Positions 46,938 through 53,098 of a stretch of 64,000 nucleotides of DNA are shown piece by piece. Location of the stretch: positions 62,001 through 126,000 of the forward strand of contig NZ_JAFEWF010000011.1 of NCBI RefSeq assembly GCF_017355835.1. Reading direction: 5' to 3'. Made by a program: the position numbers and the translations under genes. This DNA is from Desertivirga brevis (lineage in GTDB: Bacteria > Bacteroidota > Bacteroidia > Sphingobacteriales > Sphingobacteriaceae). The notes under the pieces were generated by a model, which saw only the letters and a program-made list of their open reading frames with translations, was not told the origin of the DNA and ran no database searches. The first letter of the stretch is position 1. The number at the start of each line of letters is the position of its first letter.

Positions 46938-47007
46938 ATGGTTATTGTAAACCAAGAATCAGATGTACGCCGACCTACTGTTCCAGAATGTAATCGTTTT
47001 TTGAGAT
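46938..47007. repeat. 70-bp direct repeat, copy A
   Basis: Matches 47706-47775 with two differences in 70 bases. Its inner 54 bases (46941-46994) are also a diverged copy (about 41 of 54 identical) of the segment 46886-46939 inside the sulfatase remnant. Confidence 0.8.
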
Positions 47008-47029
47008 TAGTTCTCTCTCTACAACTTCT

Positions 47030-47674
47030 TTATACTCGACCAATTGGTAGATAAGGCGTAAGATGATGAAAATAGATATGCTGGTCCCAGGGGAATAACT
47101 CTTGGGAAAGTCTTTCGTCTTCCAAAAGTTCTTCCAGGGATATGGAATCGTTATAACCATAATTTCCATTCATATCAATTACATGGTCTATATCACCTTC
47201 TTCATTATAAAAGAAAACTAAACGATCATCAGGTTCATCATCATTAGAATCACCATAAAACTGTTTCTTGCCGCCTGCTTTAAGCTTTCCGGTTAAAAGA
47301 TCAAATTGGCAGTCACAGATTAGTTGATGATTTTCATCATAGACATCAATCCCTTTGTATTTTAATCCTATCTTCGATTTGTAATCTTCTCTATCCCATT
47401 GATTAAAGGATCCAGAGGATATTTTATTAAAGAAAAGCGAGCAGAATGTTTTTTCAGGATATCTATCAAAGTGGGAATTTAGTATCACCTGCTTATCGTC
47501 TTCTAGAGAAAGAAAGTAATGTACGCTTCCTATGCGGTGCTGAGACAGAACAAGCTCGACTTTCATTACCGCCGTATTTTCAACTGTTATCTTTCTGTAG
47601 AAGTCAGAGGCCAAAGCTTGATCTGGAGAAATTTCCTTCCCAAAACTATTTATAAACTTGATGTGTGTTGTCAT
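47030..47674 (-). CDS. orphan protein, 214 residues
   Basis: Not recognised. A soluble acidic protein with alternating strands and turns: KVELVLSQHRIGSVHYFLSLEDD, then a DVYDENHQLICDCQFD and DDRLVFFYNEEGDIDHVIDM pattern, ending in a tail rich in aromatic residues. It has no signal peptide. The look recalls immunity-type or phage-defence orphans, but nothing decisive. It is bracketed by two copies of a 70-bp direct repeat, one on each side, as if it came in as a unit. Same strand as the next three genes. Confidence 0.6.
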   Translation of the reverse strand: MTTHIKFINSFGKEISPDQALASDFYRKITVENTAVMKVELVLSQHRIGSVHYFLSLEDDKQVILNSHFDRYPEKTFCSLFFNKISSGSFNQWDREDYKSKIGLKYKGIDVYDENHQLICDCQFDLLTGKLKAGGKKQFYGDSNDDEPDDRLVFFYNEEGDIDHVIDMNGNYGYNDSISLEELLEDERLSQELFPWDQHIYFHHLTPYLPIGRV

Positions 47675-47705
47675 AGGTTCTGATTTCTAAGCAGCATATG
47701 AAGAT

Positions 47706-47775
47706 ATGGTTATTGTAAACCAAGAATCTGATGTACGCCGACCTACTGTTCCAGAATGTAATCGTTTTCTGAGAT
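47706..47775. repeat. 70-bp direct repeat, copy B
   Basis: Second copy of the repeat at 46938-47007. It begins GGTTAT just inside the left edge and is followed by ATAACC, a short inverted end pair not kept in copy A. Confidence 0.8.
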
Positions 47776-47802
47776 AACCTTAATTTGTTTAAGCGCTTTA
47801 AT

Positions 47803-48162
47803 TTAATCATATAAGTAAAACACCCGATTCCCATTCAAGATAGCAGAGTTACAAATGTCTTTTATAACGTTATATGCATTTAAAGCAACAGAGGGGATAG
47901 CCGCTTCTACCTCTACTAGCTGGTCGTAAAATTCTTGTAATCGTGGACACTCCTTTATTGTATCCTCAAAAGGAGTAGTATGATATTTATAGATAAAGCT
48001 ATCTGGGTGGGATGTCGGATTGAAAGGAATTAATTCCATTATCGAGTCAAAGTACCCGTTCCACATCTCCACCTCACAAATTACCTCATCAGTCACTGTT
48101 TTCTCCCACCAAAAAACTTCTCTTTCCCCCTCAAAACCACTGTATAAATCTATTCTTTTCAT
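47803..48162 (-). CDS. orphan protein, 119 residues
   Basis: Not recognised. A small acidic soluble protein: WWEKTVTDEVICEVEMWNGY, then a DSIMELIPFNP turn and a C-terminal helix (LQEFYDQLVEVEAAIPSVALNAYNVIKD). The size, low pI and presence in an array of unrelated single genes fit immunity-type or small defence proteins, but this is inference. Start ATG at 48162. Confidence 0.55.
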   Translation of the reverse strand: MKRIDLYSGFEGEREVFWWEKTVTDEVICEVEMWNGYFDSIMELIPFNPTSHPDSFIYKYHTTPFEDTIKECPRLQEFYDQLVEVEAAIPSVALNAYNVIKDICNSAILNGNRVFYLYD

Positions 48163-48250
48163 CGTTGATTCCTATCGTTTTTTGAGTCATTGAGTGAGGT
48201 TCTAATGGTTGTCCAATATGTGTAATAAGTCCTGTTTATAATCATAGCTT

Positions 48251-48871
48251 CTAATGGCTATTTACCCAGTAGTAGTAATCAAACGAAGTTCGCTCAATAT
48301 CTTCTTTAAGTCGCTCAATAAAGTGGGGAGAAATTATATTCAATTCAAAAACTTGTCGTTCATCGAAATACCCGGTGTCAAAATACTCTTTAGCTTTTGA
48401 TAAAAGTGGATGATTCATTTGTTTTGCTTTTGAAACTTGAGCATCCTTATCTTCGTCGAAAAAATAACTAACTAACAAAATCCAATTCACTACATCTAGC
48501 AACTCAGATCGCGTAAAAATATAGCTCTCTCCATCCTCTGAAATTGGAATTTTAGGTTCATTATCATAGTCAAAATTGCGATTTAAATCATCGGCCAGTA
48601 GACCAACTACCTGTCCCAAGTACCTATGACTGAAATGAAAGACTTCAGCATCAGTAAATTCTAAGGTAAATTTCTCCCAGTCGTATACATAATTATTGTC
48701 GATAAGATAACTTGCCAGGTTTTCCAGATCACCAATAGAGATTCCTTTTTTGAACCGTCGACAAAGAGTTGAATGTTTTGCATGATCTACCCATAACTTA
48801 ATAAGTTGATTTCTCAGCTTAGTTTTAAAACTTGAATGGTCTATACCATAAATAGTGAAATGATGTGACAT
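48251..48871 (-). CDS. orphan protein, 206 residues
   Basis: Not recognised. A mostly alpha-helical soluble protein: LRNQLIKLWVDHAKHSTLCRR, GDLENLASYLIDNNYVYDWE, and RSELLDVVNWILLVSYFFDE. It has no signal or membrane segment. A run of seven C (minus strand, 48881-48875) stands 3 bases before the ATG, in the place of a ribosome-binding leader. It is 49 bases downstream of the RNA ligase gene and may be cotranscribed with it. Confidence 0.55.
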   Translation of the reverse strand: MSHHFTIYGIDHSSFKTKLRNQLIKLWVDHAKHSTLCRRFKKGISIGDLENLASYLIDNNYVYDWEKFTLEFTDAEVFHFSHRYLGQVVGLLADDLNRNFDYDNEPKIPISEDGESYIFTRSELLDVVNWILLVSYFFDEDKDAQVSKAKQMNHPLLSKAKEYFDTGYFDERQVFELNIISPHFIERLKEDIERTSFDYYYWVNSH

Positions 48872-48920
48872 GCTGGGGGGGAAGTGCTATTAGCGTTTTA
48901 CGAAGAAAAGATCAGTGGCG

Positions 48921-49505
48921 TTATTTTCTTCCATCCCCCTCAAAATCTTTAAGTTTTATCTTACACATTTCGCCTGTATGCACATGGTGCCAGACTATTC
49001 CTTCAATGCCAGTGCCATTTCCAAACTTAGTCTTCTGTTCTGGTAACCACTTTTTTAAAGCTTCAAATTCAGTTGGTACGTTCTCATATTTGACCTTTTC
49101 GCGCCATTCTGGTAAAGAGAAAATAAATAAAGTATGCCCGATAAGATTCAACGAATTCCCTTGAATTTTTTCTCCTAGTGCTTCTGCGCTCCATTCCCCA
49201 TCGGGAACACCAGAAAAATCTGTGTTTTTTACAGCTTCAAAAATATAAGCATCTGCTCTGTCTCTCTCATCAGCATCAACGTACCAAGGATCTACAATTC
49301 CTTTTGCCTTTTGGATCTTGTCAGGATTTCTACGTTTCTCAACTCGGACAACAGTATGATTCCTAACGGTGACACGTACGTTCGTTCCATCCAGTTTTTC
49401 GGTGGCTATAGCATTGTTAAAATCGAAATGTTCAACAACTAATTTTTCATTTACCTTTCGGTCTGTCTCCCAATTCCTATCGAAGATTGTAGGTATTTTT
49501 TCCAT
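48921..49505 (-). CDS. RNA ligase (Rnl2-like nucleotidyltransferase)
   Basis: A 194-residue minimal ATP-dependent RNA ligase core. The nucleotidyl-lysine is K37 in motif I (EKLDGTN); motif III includes the GEWSAEALGEKIQGN segment (103-117); motif IV is GIEGIVWH with E168; motif V is KIKLKDF with K182 and K184. All catalytic motifs are intact, without an extra C-terminal domain. Such enzymes seal or repair RNA breaks, for example tRNAs cut by toxins. It is the first of the minus-strand array and its only recognisable member. Confidence 0.85.
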   Translation of the reverse strand: MEKIPTIFDRNWETDRKVNEKLVVEHFDFNNAIATEKLDGTNVRVTVRNHTVVRVEKRRNPDKIQKAKGIVDPWYVDADERDRADAYIFEAVKNTDFSGVPDGEWSAEALGEKIQGNSLNLIGHTLFIFSLPEWREKVKYENVPTEFEALKKWLPEQKTKFGNGTGIEGIVWHHVHTGEMCKIKLKDFEGDGRK

Positions 49506-49631
49506 CTTAAAATAATGTGATATCGTTCCGGTTACTTCTCTTTATCAAATCAAATATAGTTTAAGTACTGTATTCGAGGAACTTCTAATAAAGTTTTAAA
49601 TTTTAGATTCTCTTTTTGCAAGCGCACCTTT

Positions 49632-50249
49632 TCATTTATCTTTCCTATCACCTGCACCATTCTTCACCCAACCATTTACCTCCACGCCAGCATACCTTAA
49701 GTATCGGTACAAGGTTGTCTTACTTCCAATATTCAACATCTTACAGATTTCGGCAGTAGAAAGGTTTGTGGTGTTATAAAGAGTGGCAGCTGTGCCAGCT
49801 AATTTCTTTGCATCTTCTGTCAGACCTTTAGGTCGGCCACCAACTCTGCCTCTGGCTTTTGCAGAAGCCAGGCCTGCCTTCGTCCGTTCCCTAATAATCT
49901 CTCTTTCGTTTTCGGCAAAAATGGAACTTAACATATACCAGATTCTGCCCATAGAGGTGGAAGTATCAATACCTTCAACGATACTTTTAAATTCTATACC
50001 CTTTTCCCGGAACTCCACCATCAATTTTATCAATTCCAGAGTAGTTCTTCCTAGCCGGTCAATTCTCCAAACGGTAACAGTATCACCTTTGCGTAGACCC
50101 TCAATCATTTTTAAATATTGAGGTCGCTCTTTTTCAGCTCCGGAAATCTTCTCTTTAAAGATCTGTTCGCATCCTGCTTTCTTCAAAGCTTCCACCTGGA
50201 GATCTAAATTCTGCTCGTTCTTCGATACCCTTACATATCCTATTTGCAT
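49632..50249 (-). CDS. serine recombinase, resolvase/invertase family
   Basis: A 205-residue small serine recombinase. The catalytic serine is S9 (YVRVSKNEQN), with the arginines in VWRIDRLGRT; the E-helix SSIFAENEREIIRERTKAGLA and a C-terminal helix-turn-helix (TNLSTAEICKMLNIGSKTTLYRYL) follow. It would catalyse inversion or resolution between specific sites. Three copies of a 19-base repeat lie close on its right side and are candidates for its sites or for remnants of earlier exchanges. Confidence 0.92.
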   Translation of the reverse strand: MQIGYVRVSKNEQNLDLQVEALKKAGCEQIFKEKISGAEKERPQYLKMIEGLRKGDTVTVWRIDRLGRTTLELIKLMVEFREKGIEFKSIVEGIDTSTSMGRIWYMLSSIFAENEREIIRERTKAGLASAKARGRVGGRPKGLTEDAKKLAGTAATLYNTTNLSTAEICKMLNIGSKTTLYRYLRYAGVEVNGWVKNGAGDRKDK

Positions 50250-50279
50250 TGTACACTTTAACGTTTCTATTGCAATATA

Positions 50280-50432
50280 ATGGAATTTGTTTTTGTATAC
50301 GATATTAATGAACTAGTAATAAAATTAAAAGAGACGGAAAAGGACGGCAGTCAAAGAGTCCATTTTATCGTTCGTTTTGGTGGACAGGCTACTTTCCAAT
50401 TCGATATTAGGGGAAAGCATCTAAGCACTTAG
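50280..50432 (+). CDS. possible small protein, 50 residues
   Basis: A short open frame beginning MEFVFVYDINELVIKLKETE and ending FQFDIRGKHLST. It is divergent from the recombinase gene (30 bases away). The composition looks protein-like, with two strands after a helix. One copy of the 19-base repeat lies inside it. It could be real or chance. Confidence 0.35.
   Translation: MEFVFVYDINELVIKLKETEKDGSQRVHFIVRFGGQATFQFDIRGKHLST
50358..50376. repeat. 19-base repeat, copy 1 (diverged)
   Basis: GTCCATTTTATCGTTCGTT; 17 of 19 positions agree with the copy at 52962. Confidence 0.6.
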
Positions 50433-50458
50433 AAAAGTAACTTATTATAGACCACTTA

Positions 50459-50662
50459 TTATTCTGTAAATTCTAGGATATCACCGGGTTGGCAATCCAA
50501 TGCCTTACATATACCTGCTAACGTATCAAATCGTACACCCTTTGCTTTGCCTGTTTTTAAAATTGAAAGATTGACGGTTGTTACACCTACTTTTTTAGAC
50601 AGGTCATTTAATGACATTTTTTTTTTAGCCATTATAACATCTAAATTAACTACAATCCCCAT
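50459..50662 (-). CDS. Cro/C1-type helix-turn-helix regulator
   Basis: A 67-residue DNA-binding protein of the short type beginning MGIVVNLDVIMAKKKMS, with the helix-turn-helix at SLNDLSKKVGVTTVNLSILKTGKA and the ALDCQPGDILEF ending. This type is commonly paired with a DUF2975 membrane protein, as here; the genes are one base apart. It probably regulates its own operon and maybe responds to its membrane partner. Confidence 0.92.
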   Translation of the reverse strand: MGIVVNLDVIMAKKKMSLNDLSKKVGVTTVNLSILKTGKAKGVRFDTLAGICKALDCQPGDILEFTE

Positions 50663-50663
50663 C

Positions 50664-51200
50664 TTAAATAATTGAGTCGTTTTCTATTTTCAACTCCAAC
50701 GCTTCGATGACAAACTGTTTAACCGCCCATATAACTACTGCCAAAAGTATTAACAGTGATTGTGGTTCCTGAAAGACAAGTAATTTGGTAACAGTGCGAA
50801 ACGCGAGATTAAGAGCTCCCTCCATGGTATTCCAGTGATTTAGGTGTACTTCCTTAAAATTGCTGCTTACGGAAAGGATAGATTGTAGAACTGCAAATAA
50901 AATACATGCACCAATTATCAAGTTAAAAACCCTCAAAGCTGAAGTGTCAAAAAATCTCACCTTTTGATAACGAATAAAAAGACCAATCAAATTATACCCA
51001 ACAACAAGGAATATTATGTTTGATGCAATTTGAACAGGGAACCAGATGACGGGTAATTGATGATCGGGAACTGTACCTACTGATCCCGACATTATAAATG
51101 GCACAAACCATCTAATATGAAAAATTAAAGCTAAAAGTGAGTAGCCAATAATACTAGCAAGGCTTAGTTTTACAAGCAACAATGTAGATGACTTTTTCAT
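50664..51200 (-). CDS. DUF2975 membrane protein
   Basis: A 178-residue protein with four membrane helices, matching DUF2975 (LPVIWFPVQIASNIIFLVVGYNLIGLFIRYQ and FFDTSALRVFNLIIGACIL segments). Start at the ATG at 51200. Paired with the HTH protein downstream; such pairs may form a membrane-linked switch, but no signal is known. Confidence 0.88.
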   Translation of the reverse strand: MKKSSTLLLVKLSLASIIGYSLLALIFHIRWFVPFIMSGSVGTVPDHQLPVIWFPVQIASNIIFLVVGYNLIGLFIRYQKVRFFDTSALRVFNLIIGACILFAVLQSILSVSSNFKEVHLNHWNTMEGALNLAFRTVTKLLVFQEPQSLLILLAVVIWAVKQFVIEALELKIENDSII

Positions 51201-51701
51201 GTTTTCTGCGATTTTGATATACAATACTCTGAATAAATTTAAAATAAAACAAGTAAAATTTATCGTTTTATTTTAAATAATAGCAGTCTACGTTCGTTTC
51301 TTCATTGCATTTGTTTACTAGCCGTTAGGTTCACTTTCAAAAAGATGTCTTATTAATCCTCACTTAAAGTCCATTTTAACGGTCATTTTTCGGTACCACC
51401 TCCTCCTTCCTGTACCTTTTGATTCAAAATGAACCATACGATCGTTTTAATTCTCTGGTTTATTTGCTTCAAAGGGATTCGTATTTGTCTCGTAGGTCTT
51501 GTTTGATCATTTTAGCTATAGCAGATGGTCTTTCTGCCTGTATGCGTAATTAGTACTCTTTGTAACATCTGCGATTAAAATTGGTTGAACAAGCGGAGTT
51601 AGTTCTGCTCAATGAGTTTTATATCGTTGAATGATCTTCTGAAACCAATACATCATTAGAACGTATGCTAATTTGAGGAATTAGCAAGCTCACAGATCTT
51701 C
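51201..51701. other. 500-base gap
   Basis: AT-rich, no gene that I can support. It holds one copy of the 19-base repeat (51369-51387) and a few short frames. A short stretch at 51588-51640 looks weakly protein-like but has no start or extension. Confidence 0.5.
51369..51387. repeat. 19-base repeat, copy 2
   Basis: GTCCATTTTAACGGTCATT; differs from copy 3 at one position. The core CCATTTTAACGG is a partial dyad (CC-TT and AA-GG). Confidence 0.7.
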
Positions 51702-52748
51702 ATGCCAGTAGTTGAAATATGTAATGGCCAAAATATAATTGATATCATTTTTGATGATTTTGCAAGTTGCCTTGTAGTTAAGAGGGCACTCGTTGTAAAC
51801 TGGCCCGATTGCCGGGGAAGCATTGGAGAATATTATGCGATTTCTTCTTTTAGTACCCAAGAGCGGAATAATTTTACAGGAACGCTTAACGAAGCATTGA
51901 TTGAGGGTACTGATCAGGAGCAGATCGAAGCCGTGAAAAGCTTTTTAGAACTCTTTGCTAATGGGAAGTATTCGGTGGATAAGCTTACTCTTCAAATTGA
52001 TAAGACGAGCTTTCTGGCAAACAACTCTACTACTTACGCGGAAGGCACACCACGGAACGAAAGGTTCTCCAATGCCTTTTTTCCTTGTCATTGGATCGAT
52101 AACTCAAAGCATTATATATTCAGCATCACCAATGAAAAAATTGACAGGAATCGGGTGAATTTTTATTGTGATCTTATTGCCAAAGGAAAAAAACCCTCTA
52201 TCCTTACATCTATGGTATATAATGAGTTGACAGGGAATTATAGTTGTTCTTACGTCTTGGATGGTCACCATAAAATAGAAGCATACCTTCGAATGAAGGA
52301 GAATATTCCTGCGATCTCTATTATAAAGTCGGAGGAGTGCACCAAGAAAACGGGCACTCTGTTACAACTTGTAAAGCCGATTTTACAAGACTTTGAATAT
52401 AAGCATCTTTTTGAAAATAGCGATGAGAACTTGATGGACGTCGACTTCGTCAATAATTTAGAGTTAACTATATACCTGGACGAGCTACTCCTAAGGTCTG
52501 AAAAGATCGATCTAGCTGTCATTGGAATATTGAAGAAGTTTTCTGATTCGAAAAACAACAATGACCTTGAGTGGCTAGATGCCAGAATAGGTACATTAAA
52601 GGAAAACGACCATTTAAATACATTTGAAGGCTTAGGGATTTATGAACAATCTAAGGATATGAAGCGTGGCAACTTTTGGCTTGGAAAAAGACTTAAATCA
52701 AAATTTGAATTGGATCTTTGGATTAAAAAAACGCTATATGGGCATTGA
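51702..52748 (+). CDS. orphan protein with ParB-like DGHHK motif
   Basis: A 348-residue protein that I do not recognise as a whole. Residues 180-210 hold SYVLDGHHKIEAYLRM then IPAISII, the helix-strand pattern and DGHH(R/K) motif of the ParB/sulfiredoxin-like fold, where the motif contacts nucleotide. The first 170 residues and the helical last 130 residues have no clear relative. It has no membrane or signal segment. It stands alone between copies 2 and 3 of the 19-base repeat, like a cargo gene. Function unknown. Confidence 0.6.
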   Translation: MPVVEICNGQNIIDIIFDDFASCLVVKRALVVNWPDCRGSIGEYYAISSFSTQERNNFTGTLNEALIEGTDQEQIEAVKSFLELFANGKYSVDKLTLQIDKTSFLANNSTTYAEGTPRNERFSNAFFPCHWIDNSKHYIFSITNEKIDRNRVNFYCDLIAKGKKPSILTSMVYNELTGNYSCSYVLDGHHKIEAYLRMKENIPAISIIKSEECTKKTGTLLQLVKPILQDFEYKHLFENSDENLMDVDFVNNLELTIYLDELLLRSEKIDLAVIGILKKFSDSKNNNDLEWLDARIGTLKENDHLNTFEGLGIYEQSKDMKRGNFWLGKRLKSKFELDLWIKKTLYGH

Positions 52749-53098
52749 AGCCGGAAGAATCCTGATTTATGACTATCCCCAAAATTGAAGAAAAATTATT
52801 GTGAAGATCTTAGGGTAGTACCTTATTTAATATAAATGATTTTGATTTTTTATAAGCTAAAGTATTATTAAAATACTTAAAAAAAAATTGAAACTGAAGG
52901 AATCTATGGAGATCTTTGAAGTTTAGATGCGCTTATATAGAATCGTATTCAGAGTTGTCGAGTCCATTTTAACGGTCGTTATTTAATAAGGATTTTGATA
53001 CGGATGATATCAGTGCCTAGTTTCATCTGAGGTACTGGTTTTATTACACTAAGAAGCACACTTGGCAACTTTTTTTCGACTACGCCGTACACTAATCC
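52749..53098. other. 350-base gap
   Basis: AT-rich sequence without a gene. It contains copy 3 of the 19-base repeat (52962-52980) and leads into a sensor kinase. Confidence 0.5.
52962..52980. repeat. 19-base repeat, copy 3
   Basis: GTCCATTTTAACGGTCGTT, 18 of 19 positions identical to copy 2. Together with copy 2 it brackets about 1.6 kb carrying only the ParB-like orphan. Confidence 0.7.

Noticed and set aside
46938..50249. Integron with attC sites in the orphan array
   Set aside because: No integron integrase, and the repeats do not show the GTTRRRY and RYYYAAC core pairs.
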